Of a stretch of 10,707 bases of DNA, positions 1-6,468 are shown piece by piece (the stretch's first letter is position 1; each line of letters begins with the position of its first letter). The notes under the pieces are model-generated. The model was not told the origin of the DNA, ran no database searches, and worked only from the letters and a program-made list of their open reading frames with translations. Both the position numbers and the translations under genes were made by a program. Source of the DNA: UMGS1766 sp963660915 (GTDB taxonomy: Bacteria; Bacillota; Clostridia; Oscillospirales; Oscillospiraceae); the NCBI GenBank assembly GCA_963660915.1, contig CAVLAO010000060.1, positions 1 to 10,707 on the forward strand, given 5' to 3'.

Positions 1-1
1 T

Positions 2-1087
2 GAGATTGGTGTCAGGTTGGCGCAGCAGCTTTGGGGCGAAAAATACCAGGTAGTTATTGCCACCCATCTGGATAAGGAAAGCCACCTGCATAATCATTTT
101 GTGGTCAATACAGTGTCCTTTCTGGATGGCATCAAATATCACCGCACGGAAAAGGACTATTACGATATGCAGAAGGCATCCGATAATCTGTGCCGGGAGT
201 ATGGCCTGTCGGTCATTGAAGAACCAAAGCGAGGAAAAGGCAAACAGTACGGTGAATGGAGAGCAGAGCAGGAAGGCCGACCGACCTGGCGTGGCATCGT
301 CCGCTCCGAGATTGACGAAGCAATTCGGCAGTCGATGACGGAGCGCCAGTTTTTTGATAATCTCCGCAAACGCGGCTATGAAATCAAATTGGGCAAGGAC
401 ATTTCTGTGCGGCCACCGGGCAAAGAGCGCTTTGTCCGTTTAGAACGAAATTTTGGTGAGCTTTATTCCTACGACGGGATCAAAAAGCGAATACTGGCAC
501 AGGTCAGCCGGGAACGTCCTTTGGTGGAGCCGGAACGTGCAACACATCATGCAAGGCTGCGTGGTGACATCAACGGCGCACGAAAGATTACCGGGTTCCG
601 CGCATTGTATTTTCACTACTGTTATCTGCTTGGCATTTTTCCAAAGAATCAGCCCAGGCGAAACAAACGCCTCCATTTTCTTCTCCGAGAGGATTTGAGG
701 AAACTGGATGCCATATCGGAAGAAACAAAGCTGCTTGTGCAAAATCACATTGATACTGCCGAGCAGCTTTCTTTCTATAAAGCGGGTCTGGAAACTAAAA
801 TCAAGGTCTTGACTGCTGACCGAAAGGTGCTGTACCGAAAACAGCGGACTGTATCGGTGAAATCAGATGACGAGCGGCTGTCAGCGGTCAAGGAGCAGAT
901 CACGGCGGTTTCCAGAGAGCTGGCTGCACTGCGAAGGGAGGTGAGATTATGTGACGATATTGCAGAGCGTTCCGGCGTAATTAAAGAGAAGTTGAAAACA
1001 GTCCGGGAGGACAAAGAATCTCAAGGAAAGGAGAACAAACGCGATGAACAATTCAGGCGACGCGGCGGAACAGGTCGTCAGGCTTAG
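2..1087 (+). CDS. Relaxase / mobilization nuclease (MobA/VirD2-type), 5'-truncated by window edge
   Basis: This enzyme would nick one strand at the origin of transfer, stay covalently attached to the 5' end and lead it into the recipient. The frame is open to the left edge, so the true start and the N-terminal catalytic tyrosine lie outside; the TTG at 17 is not a believable start. Seen at 65-97 is the histidine-rich metal-binding motif (H-L-D-K-E-S-H-L-H-N-H, then F-V-V-N), the HUH-type motif III of MobP-like relaxases. It is followed by the family's typical stretch with paired tyrosines (KYH...DYYDMQKASD). The C-terminal half is helical and charged, probably coiled coil (about codons 230-330), and ends in a basic tail (RRRGGTGRQA). 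It overlaps the next gene by 44 bp, which suggests coupled translation. The family call is firm; the exact relaxase subgroup is not determined from this part. Confidence 0.93.
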   Translation, partial: EIGVRLAQQLWGEKYQVVIATHLDKESHLHNHFVVNTVSFLDGIKYHRTEKDYYDMQKASDNLCREYGLSVIEEPKRGKGKQYGEWRAEQEGRPTWRGIVRSEIDEAIRQSMTERQFFDNLRKRGYEIKLGKDISVRPPGKERFVRLERNFGELYSYDGIKKRILAQVSRERPLVEPERATHHARLRGDINGARKITGFRALYFHYCYLLGIFPKNQPRRNKRLHFLLREDLRKLDAISEETKLLVQNHIDTAEQLSFYKAGLETKIKVLTADRKVLYRKQRTVSVKSDDERLSAVKEQITAVSRELAALRREVRLCDDIAERSGVIKEKLKTVREDKESQGKENKRDEQFRRRGGTGRQA

Positions 1088-1859
1088 TTTGGAGGGAACG
1101 GAGGTTGCCGTGAAACTTACGGGTTCCGCTGCCAAGAACATTGCTGCCGCCCTCTATGCAGTGCTGAAAAACCGGGATAAGAACAAAATCAAGGGCAGGC
1201 AGCGTCTTACGGCCATGCTGAAAAGCGGTAAGGAATTGAAGGTGTTTACCATCAGTGAGGAACATCTGAAGCAGTTTGCTACCGAAGCTAAGCGGTATGG
1301 TGTTGTTTACTGTGCCCTGCGCGGCAAGGAAAAGTCCGCAGATGGCATGGTGGATGTGATGGTTCGAGCTGAGGACGCTTCCAAGATCAACCGCATTGTA
1401 GAGCGATTCCATCTTGCTACCGTGGACACGGCATCTATCAAGCACGAGATTGAAAAGGCACGGGCTGAAAAAGGCAATGCGGATAAAAAGGCAACTCCCG
1501 ATGCTCCTGAAAAGGGTCAGCCAGAAAAAAGTGAAGAAGATCAGTTGTTGGATGATTTGCTGGGTGCGCCCGTAAAAAGAGAGGAGGCTGCACCGGAAAA
1601 CCCCTCTGCGGCGAGGATGGAAAAATCCCCTCCGTCCGCGCCTATCTCAAAGCCGCCAGAGAAAGCCGCCGAGGGTGCTGCTAAAACTGCCGAGCAGCGT
1701 CCTTCTGTCCGCAAGGAGCTGAGGGACATTCAGGCGAAACGCAAGCAGGAAGAAGCTGCTGTTCCAACCAAAGAACCGGAGCGTACCAAAAAGCCGGTAG
1801 AAAAATCACTCCAACACAAGCAGCCATCCCGGAAAAAGAAAAAAGCAAAGGAGAGATAA
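1044..1859 (+). CDS. pcfB: PcfB-like (DUF3801) conjugation accessory protein with long basic tail
   Basis: The protein has 271 residues. The first ~140 residues look like the PcfB/DUF3801 family found next to relaxase and coupling-protein genes in Gram-positive conjugative elements: a strand-rich start, an A-A-x-A-L-Y-A-V helix near 31-41, and a compact domain with V-F-T-I-S-E-E-H and Y-G-V-V-Y-C-A-L (67-92). The family's role is not firmly known; help in relaxosome assembly or docking is an inference from position. Residues ~140-271 are low-complexity, rich in Lys, Glu, Pro and Ala, and very probably disordered, ending in a strongly basic segment (SRKKKKAKER). The start is supported by AAGGAG at 1028-1033. 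The gene starts inside the relaxase gene, so relaxase and PcfB-like protein are probably made in linked amounts. The disordered tail may be longer than in many relatives. Confidence 0.8.
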   Translation: MNNSGDAAEQVVRLSLEGTEVAVKLTGSAAKNIAAALYAVLKNRDKNKIKGRQRLTAMLKSGKELKVFTISEEHLKQFATEAKRYGVVYCALRGKEKSADGMVDVMVRAEDASKINRIVERFHLATVDTASIKHEIEKARAEKGNADKKATPDAPEKGQPEKSEEDQLLDDLLGAPVKREEAAPENPSAARMEKSPPSAPISKPPEKAAEGAAKTAEQRPSVRKELRDIQAKRKQEEAAVPTKEPERTKKPVEKSLQHKQPSRKKKKAKER

Positions 1860-1862
1860 GCC

Positions 1863-2759
1863 ATGAGTAATTTTGATGATATTTTTGAAGCAAGCGCCCC
1901 TCGTAAGAATCTAAGTGATCAGCCCTTTGACAAAGAAGCGTGGGCAGAGAAAAAGCAGGCGGAGCGGCAGGCAGTATATGACCTTGCGGATACTACGGCA
2001 GAAGCGATCAGTGCGGACGGCGGCAAGTTCCAGGCATATCTGGATGTGCAGACCCGGTTCAATCGGTATTCTGCCACCAATGCCCTGCTGATTCTGGCGC
2101 AGAAACCGGAAGCTGTACAGCTCAAAGATTTTGATGGTTGGAAAGATGCCGGTGCTTCCATCAAGCGTCAGCAGAAAGGTATCCTCATTCTGGAACCCGG
2201 AGAAGAATACGAGCGTGAAGATGGCTCCATCGGGACTTCTTACAACGTGAAGCGGGTTTTTGACATTTCCCAGACGACTGCCCGCGTGAAACCTCAGTCT
2301 ACGGTCAGCATGGACAATCGAGTGCTTTTGAAGGCACTGATTTCCCGACCGCCCGTACCGATGCAGACTGTGGACGAGCTTCCCAATCATATGGGTGCGC
2401 TGTATGACCATGAGCAGCAGGTCATTTTTGTACGCAGGGGTATGGATGCCGCAGATATTTTCCGCAGCGTATCCAAGGAACTGGCTCATGCGGAAATTGC
2501 GGGAATGGCCAAAGATTACACCCGTGAAGCGGCGGCGTTTTCTGCATACAGTGTGTCCTATATGCTTTGCAAGGAATATGGCATCGACGTCAGCGGATAC
2601 GATTTCAGCCGCCTGCCGAATAACTTCCGGGAGAACGATGCCCAGAGCACCCGTGCAGTGCTGTCGGAGATTCGGGATGCAGCCGGAAATATCTCCGGGC
2701 GTATGAACCGGGCGCTGGAACAGAATCGGCAGCCGAAATCGAAAGAACAGGAGCGTTAA
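1863..2759 (+). CDS. ArdC-like protein: ssDNA-binding-type N-domain plus degenerate metallopeptidase-like C-domain
   Basis: The protein has 298 residues. Residues ~56-140 match the ArdC N-terminal domain pattern (R-F-N-R-Y-S-A-T-N-A-L-L-I-L-A at 65-79, W-K-D-A-G near 93-97, then K-G-I-L-I-L-E-P). In plasmid ArdC proteins this domain binds single-stranded DNA and helps protect incoming DNA. The C-terminal part resembles the zinc-peptidase-like domain that usually follows, but the expected H-E-x-x-H reads K-E-L-A-H at residues 205-209. The downstream position that usually carries an acidic ligand (A-E-S-V-A-Y type) reads A-Y-S-V-S-Y at 228-233. It is therefore probably not an active peptidase (inference). 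Ribosome-binding site AAAGGAG at 1847-1853; it starts 3 bp after the previous stop. The likely role is guarding or handling transferred DNA; an anti-restriction function is possible but not shown. Confidence 0.72.
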   Translation: MSNFDDIFEASAPRKNLSDQPFDKEAWAEKKQAERQAVYDLADTTAEAISADGGKFQAYLDVQTRFNRYSATNALLILAQKPEAVQLKDFDGWKDAGASIKRQQKGILILEPGEEYEREDGSIGTSYNVKRVFDISQTTARVKPQSTVSMDNRVLLKALISRPPVPMQTVDELPNHMGALYDHEQQVIFVRRGMDAADIFRSVSKELAHAEIAGMAKDYTREAAAFSAYSVSYMLCKEYGIDVSGYDFSRLPNNFRENDAQSTRAVLSEIRDAAGNISGRMNRALEQNRQPKSKEQER

Positions 2760-2762
2760 AGC

Positions 2763-2951
2763 ATGGGAAAAGAAGAAAAACGTGTCCTTACTCTGGACAA
2801 ATACGAACATGGCGTTGTTGTCAACGCTCTGAACGAGATGCGTAATGATCTTCTGGAAGAACAGCGCTCCACCGATATTGTGGATGAGGTGCTGCTGAAA
2901 GCTATTGATGCCCCGACAAAAAAGGTCAAGTGCCGCGATGAAGCAAGATAA
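2763..2951 (+). CDS. Small conserved conjugation-module protein, unknown function (62 aa)
   Basis: This is a 62-residue soluble protein with no membrane segment or signal peptide. It is predicted to be mostly helical: a short strand-like start (RVLTLDKYEHGVV), then N-A-L-N-E-M-R-N-D-L-L and R-S-T-D-I-V-D-E-V-L-L-K-A-I-D-A-P, ending in a basic tail. Small proteins with this N-x-L-N-E-x-R-N-x-L-L ... R-S-T-D-x-V-D-E-x-L-L pattern are familiar to me from the same position, just before the VirD4-type gene, in clostridial conjugative elements. I know no assigned function. The start is supported by AGGAG at 2749-2753, nine bases upstream. Its 3' end overlaps the start chosen for the coupling-protein gene by 14 bp, so the two are probably translated together. 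A small relaxosome or coupling-protein partner is the natural guess from position only. Confidence 0.7.
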   Translation: MGKEEKRVLTLDKYEHGVVVNALNEMRNDLLEEQRSTDIVDEVLLKAIDAPTKKVKCRDEAR

Positions 2952-4737
2952 TCGCAAGGCACAGCTTGCACTCTGCCTGTTTGGTATTGTCCCGGTGATA
3001 TGGTTGGGGCTTCTTATGGCTCCGGCGGTATCAGGGGGCTTGCCTGAAATCATTGCGGCATTTCCTGCGGCGATGAATGCTCCATTTCATATTGTGCTTT
3101 GTGAGGACAGCCTTAGAACTGTCCTTATTTCTTTATGTGCCTATGGAATGGGCATCGGTATTTATTTTTCCTCTCGCCGTAACTATCGCAGAGGCGAGGA
3201 ACACGGTTCGGCAAAATGGGGCGATGCCAGAGCCGTGAACAAAAAATACCGGGATAAAAGGCCAGAGCAGAACAAGCTGTTTACGCAGAATGTGCGTATG
3301 GGTCTGGACGGCAGAAAGCACCGGCGAAATCTCAATACAGTAGTCATCGGCGGCAGTGGTGCAGGCAAGAGCTTTAACCTGGCGAAGCCAAATTTGATGC
3401 AGGCCAATACGTCATTTACAGTTTTAGATCCGAAGGGGGAACTGGTGAGAGATACCGGGTATTTGCTGGAGCAAAAAGGGTATGAAGTTCGGGTGTTGGA
3501 TTTGCTCAATATGGAAAAGAGCTTTTGCTATAATCCGTTCGTCTATCTGCGGGATGACAATGATGTGCAGCGTTTAGTTACCAATCTGTTCAAATCCACA
3601 ACTCCGAAAGGCAGTCAGTCGCAGGACCCATTCTGGGATACTGCAGCATCCATGCTGTTGCTTGCGCTGATATTCTATCTCCACCATGAAGCACCGGAGG
3701 ATGAACAAAACTTTCCGATGGTCATGGAAATGCTGCGGGCCGGTGAGGTTCGAGAAGATGATGACTGTTATCAGTCGCCGTTGGATGAACTGTTTGAACG
3801 TCTGGAGATGCGAGAGCCGAATCATATCGCTGTTAAGTATTATAAGGACTACCACTCCGGCAGTGCCAAGACCTTGAAATCCATTCAGATCACGCTTGCC
3901 GCAAGGCTGGAAAAGTTTAACCTTTCCTCTCTGGCGGCGCTGACTGCGACGGACGAGCTGGACCTGGCAAGTATGGGTGAGAAAAAAGTGGCCCTATTTG
4001 CATTGATTCCGGACAACGATACCAGCTTTAATTTTCTGGTGTCTATCCTGTATACGCAGATTTTTCAGCAGCTTTTCTGGCTGGCGGATCACAAGTACGG
4101 TGGAAGTCTGCCTGTCCCCGTCCATTTTCTCATGGACGAGTTCGCAAACGTCAGCTTGCCGGATGATTTTGACAAGATTCTGGCAACCATGCGTTCCAGA
4201 AATGTGAGTGTCACAATCATTCTGCAGAATATTGCCCAGCTAAAGGCTCTCTTTGAAAAGCAATGGGAGAGCATACTGGGCAACTGCGATGAGCTGCTGT
4301 ATCTCGGCGGCAATGAAACCAGCACCCATAAGCTGATTTCAGAGTCATACCTGGGGAAAGCCACGATTGATACGAACACCTATGGAAAATCTACCGGGCG
4401 AAGTGGAAATTATTCCACCAACTATCAGATCACCGGGCGTGAACTGATGACGCCGGATGAGGTCCGCATGATGGATAACCGTTATGCACTGCTGTTTATC
4501 CGTGGTGAGCGTCCGATCATGGACGAAAAGTACAATCCGCTAAAGCACCCGAATGTAGCATTGACTGCATTGGGCGGTGCACCAACCTATGAGCATGGCA
4601 AAACAGACCATGTAACTGCAACAATCTCTACCGGGGCTGTATCTGAATCCGATGTACTGGAGCCGGACAGCACCGTAGACGATACCGTGGAGCTTCTATC
4701 CAGTGAAGAGATAGAGGCTCTTTTTCATTTAATCTAA
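2938..4737 (+). CDS. virD4: VirD4/TraG-family type IV coupling protein (conjugative ATPase)
   Basis: This inner-membrane ATPase links the relaxosome to the mating channel. With the ATG at 2938 it has 599 residues. Two membrane segments lie near the N-terminus (about 8-30 and 57-77). Then come the Walker A motif G-G-S-G-A-G-K-S at 138-145, the coupling-protein signature F-T-V-L-D-P-K-G-E-L, the Walker B region F-L-M-D-E-F-A-N with D400-E401, and I-I-L-Q-N-I-A-Q-L soon after. All are standard for TraG/VirD4 proteins. An in-frame ATG at 2905 exists, but 2938 gives the usual short N-terminus (MKQDN) before the first membrane helix and a 14-bp overlap with the previous gene; AAGGTC at 2921-2926 is a weak ribosome site. 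The last 33 residues are strongly acidic (10 Asp/Glu, no Lys/Arg). The final codons also form a terminator-like hairpin (4690-4725). Confidence 0.95.
   Translation: MKQDNRKAQLALCLFGIVPVIWLGLLMAPAVSGGLPEIIAAFPAAMNAPFHIVLCEDSLRTVLISLCAYGMGIGIYFSSRRNYRRGEEHGSAKWGDARAVNKKYRDKRPEQNKLFTQNVRMGLDGRKHRRNLNTVVIGGSGAGKSFNLAKPNLMQANTSFTVLDPKGELVRDTGYLLEQKGYEVRVLDLLNMEKSFCYNPFVYLRDDNDVQRLVTNLFKSTTPKGSQSQDPFWDTAASMLLLALIFYLHHEAPEDEQNFPMVMEMLRAGEVREDDDCYQSPLDELFERLEMREPNHIAVKYYKDYHSGSAKTLKSIQITLAARLEKFNLSSLAALTATDELDLASMGEKKVALFALIPDNDTSFNFLVSILYTQIFQQLFWLADHKYGGSLPVPVHFLMDEFANVSLPDDFDKILATMRSRNVSVTIILQNIAQLKALFEKQWESILGNCDELLYLGGNETSTHKLISESYLGKATIDTNTYGKSTGRSGNYSTNYQITGRELMTPDEVRMMDNRYALLFIRGERPIMDEKYNPLKHPNVALTALGGAPTYEHGKTDHVTATISTGAVSESDVLEPDSTVDDTVELLSSEEIEALFHLI
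4690..4725 (+). terminator. Terminator-like hairpin inside the end of the coupling-protein gene
   Basis: GAGCTTCTATC (4690-4700) pairs with GATAGAGGCTC (4710-4720), giving an 11-bp stem with one G-U wobble and a 9-base loop. TTTTTCATTT follows immediately. This is the form of an intrinsic terminator or attenuator. It lies within the last codons of the coupling-protein gene, 26 bp before the Maff2 start. The structure is seen in the sequence; partial termination is an inference. Because it is coding sequence, it could be fortuitous. Confidence 0.5.
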
Positions 4738-4750
4738 GGAGGACTATACA

Positions 4751-5110
4751 ATGAGAAAACTGTTTTCCAAGAACCAGAAACCCGTAAATGGCACCACCAA
4801 GCTGGAGCGTAAAGTCAAAAGAGGCTTTCGGTTTTACGCAGCCACAGTCCTGTCCGGCGCATTTGTGCTGGGTATGGGTGTTACTGCTTATGCGGCCAGT
4901 GACCCGATTGCGGTGGTCAACAATCTCTCCGATTTCATCTTTGGCCTGATCCGCGCGGTCGGCCTCATTTTGCTGGGCTGGGGCATTGTTCAGGTGGGCC
5001 TTTCGTTTCAGTCCCATGATCCCAGCCAGCGTTCCAATGGCTTTCTGACTTTGGCCGGCGGCGTTGTGATTACCTTTGCAAAGGAAATCCTGACTCTGAT
5101 CACGGGCTAA
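4751..5110 (+). CDS. Maff2-family small membrane protein, candidate VirB2/TrbC-like pilin
   Basis: The protein has 119 residues and resembles the Maff2 family, which sits between the VirD4 and TrbL-like genes in clostridial conjugative elements. It has a basic N-terminus (residues 1-26), a hydrophobic helix (about 27-45), and then A-Y-A-A-S at 46-50, which looks like a signal-peptidase cleavage site after A48. Two hydrophobic helices follow (about 62-86 and 98-117), separated by a short polar loop (QSHDPSQRSNG). A long signal peptide followed by a ~70-residue two-helix product is the layout of VirB2/TrbC prepilins, so a pilin or channel-subunit role is my inference. The ribosome-binding site TAAGGAGG overlaps the upstream stop codon. 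RNA hairpins lie on both sides of the gene, which may set its expression apart from its neighbours. Confidence 0.85.
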   Translation: MRKLFSKNQKPVNGTTKLERKVKRGFRFYAATVLSGAFVLGMGVTAYAASDPIAVVNNLSDFIFGLIRAVGLILLGWGIVQVGLSFQSHDPSQRSNGFLTLAGGVVITFAKEILTLITG

Positions 5111-5131
5111 GCGGTTATCACCAATCAATCT

Positions 5132-5176
5132 GCGAGAAATGCGGCAGGGCGTGAAAGCGTCCTGCCGCTGTTTCGC
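5132..5176 (+). promoter_or_regulatory. Strong intergenic RNA hairpin with GAAA tetraloop, between Maff2 and TrbL-like genes
   Basis: The 84-bp gap (5111-5194) holds GCGGCAGG (5141-5148) pairing perfectly with CCTGCCGC (5161-5168). The stem continues inward by four pairs (two G-U) to a GAAA loop at 5153-5156. An outer stem, GCGA (5132-5135) with TCGC (5173-5176) plus two A-T pairs, extends it across a small internal loop. There is no proper T-run after it, so it is more likely an mRNA-stabilising, processing or translation-control element than a full terminator. The structure is seen by eye; the function is inferred. Confidence 0.6.
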
Positions 5177-5178
5177 TG

Positions 5179-5186
5179 AAAGGAGG
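5179..5186 (+). promoter_or_regulatory. Ribosome-binding site that fixes the TTG start at 5195
   Basis: AAAGGAGG lies eight bases before TTG at 5195. No ATG or GTG gives a comparable start for this frame nearby, so TTG is chosen. The site begins three bases after the outer stem of the upstream hairpin (ends 5176), so folding of that hairpin could influence ribosome access. Confidence 0.75.
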
Positions 5187-5194
5187 AAAAAACA

Positions 5195-6031
5195 TTGAGT
5201 GATAACTGGGTTGTTCAAAATCTTGAAAATGCTTTAAACACATGGAATGAGAAGCTGGCAGAAATCTGGCAGCTTATTACCCAAAGCCCGCAGCAATTTA
5301 AGGGCGGTGTGATTTGGAACGTGATCGTTAGTATTCACGGTGCTTTGCAGGCCATTGGTATTGCCCTTTTGGTACTTTTCTTTGTTGTAGGCGTAATGAA
5401 AACCTGCGGCTCCTTCGCAGAAGTCAAAAGACCGGAGCACGCATTGAAACTGTTTATCCGATTTGCATTGGCTAAAGGCGCTGTCACCTATGGAATGGAG
5501 CTGATGCTGGCGCTGTTCAATATTGCGCAGGGTGTTATCTCTACGATCATGCAGGCATCTGGAATCGGGACAGCGCAGCAGACTGTTCTTCCCGCTGAAA
5601 TTGTCACGGCTGTGGAGGAGTGCGGATTTTTTGAATCCATTCCACTCTGGGCTGTAACTTTGATTGGCGGACTGTTCATCACAGTTCTTTCTTTTGTCAT
5701 GATAATGACGGTTTATGGGCGCTTTTTTAAGTTGTATCTTTACACGGCTATTGCCCCTATTCCCCTCTCCAGCTTTGCCGGAGAACCCAGCCAGAATGTT
5801 GGAAAGAGCTTCATTCGCTCCTATGCCGCAGTGTGTCTGGAAGGCGCGATCATTGTGCTGGCCTGCATCATCTTTTCGCTGTTTGCGGCTGCACCGCCGA
5901 CTGTTGACCCTGATGCGGCGGCAGTATCTATGGTGTGGAGCTACATCGGAGAACTGGTCTTTAACATGCTGGTATTGGTCGGCGCAGTAAAGATGGCCGA
6001 CCGTGTAGTGCGGGAAATGATGGGACTATAA
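5195..6031 (+). CDS. TrbL/VirB6-like polytopic channel protein
   Basis: The protein has 278 residues with hydrophobic segments at about 48-68, 90-118, 150-173, 178-191, 211-233 and 247-267, so it is a multi-pass membrane protein. Its position between the Maff2 and PrgI-like genes, its length, and features such as K-x-P-E-H-A-L-K-L-F-I-R-F (78-90) and R-F-F-K-L-Y-L-Y-T-A-I-A-P-I-P (176-190) match the TrbL/VirB6-like family of Tn1549-type elements (the C. difficile CD1112 group, as I recall the name). VirB6-type proteins form part of the inner-membrane translocation channel. The start is TTG at 5195 with a strong ribosome-binding site. The next gene starts 20 bp after its stop. The family call is good; its precise place in the channel is inferred. 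Confidence 0.88.
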   Translation: MSDNWVVQNLENALNTWNEKLAEIWQLITQSPQQFKGGVIWNVIVSIHGALQAIGIALLVLFFVVGVMKTCGSFAEVKRPEHALKLFIRFALAKGAVTYGMELMLALFNIAQGVISTIMQASGIGTAQQTVLPAEIVTAVEECGFFESIPLWAVTLIGGLFITVLSFVMIMTVYGRFFKLYLYTAIAPIPLSSFAGEPSQNVGKSFIRSYAAVCLEGAIIVLACIIFSLFAAAPPTVDPDAAAVSMVWSYIGELVFNMLVLVGAVKMADRVVREMMGL

Positions 6032-6051
6032 TTTGGAAAGGAGCAAGCAAA

Positions 6052-6468
6052 ATGGAAGTAAAAATCAACCGTGAAATTCGCAACTATACGGAATCTATGT
6101 TTTTCGGACTGACCATGCGGCAATTTGTATTTTCGCTGCTGGCAGTTCTTATGGCAGTAGGACTGTATTTTCTGTTGCACACCCATGTGGGTACAGAAAC
6201 GGTGTCCTGGATGTGTGTCCTCGGTGCTGCACCCTTTGCGGCGCTGGGTTTTGTGTCATACCACGGCATGAGCGCTGAACAGTTTCTGTGGGCATGGTTC
6301 CGCTCTGAAATTTTGGAACCGAAGCGGCTTTATTTCAGACCTAACAACTATTACTACGAGATACTGAAAGATAGTATTGCAGAACACGAAAAAGAAATGC
6401 TGACCGGGAAGCCCGCACATAAAGCAAAGAAGCGTAAGACCAGAAAGAAGGAGGACCATCATGCTTAA
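6052..6468 (+). CDS. PrgI-family membrane protein (VirB3-like)
   Basis: The protein has 138 residues. The start, M-E-V-K-I-N-R-E-I-R-N-Y-T-E-S-M-F-F-G-L-T-M-R-Q, is the hallmark of PrgI-family proteins, which precede VirB4 genes in Gram-positive conjugation operons. Two membrane helices follow (about 24-44 and 50-70). The rest is a cytoplasmic part with E-P-K-R-L-Y-F-R-P-N-N-Y-Y-Y-E (89-103) and a very basic tail (K-A-K-K-R-K-T-R-K-K). PrgI proteins are regarded as VirB3-like partners of VirB4 at the inner membrane. The ribosome-binding site AAAGGAG is at 6037-6043. Its end overlaps the VirB4 start by 8 bp, so the two are probably translated together, as expected for partners. Confidence 0.92.
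   Translation: MEVKINREIRNYTESMFFGLTMRQFVFSLLAVLMAVGLYFLLHTHVGTETVSWMCVLGAAPFAALGFVSYHGMSAEQFLWAWFRSEILEPKRLYFRPNNYYYEILKDSIAEHEKEMLTGKPAHKAKKRKTRKKEDHHA

Noticed and set aside
1490..1859. Low-complexity Lys/Pro/Glu stretch as a possible assembly or frameshift artefact
   Set aside because: The frame stays open and ends properly 3 bp before the next start, with a good ribosome site in between; disordered tails are usual in such proteins.
2905..2937. Earlier in-frame ATG for the coupling protein
   Set aside because: It has no convincing ribosome site and would add 11 residues and a longer overlap with the upstream gene; 2938 fits the family N-terminus better.
1911..3053. 380-codon open frame on the minus strand
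   Set aside because: It lies opposite the ArdC-like, small and coupling-protein genes, has no ribosome-binding site or recognisable domain, and crosses real gene boundaries. It is a shadow of the coding strand.
4561..4589. TTGACT as a possible promoter before the Maff2 gene
   Set aside because: No TATAAT-like hexamer occurs at normal spacing.
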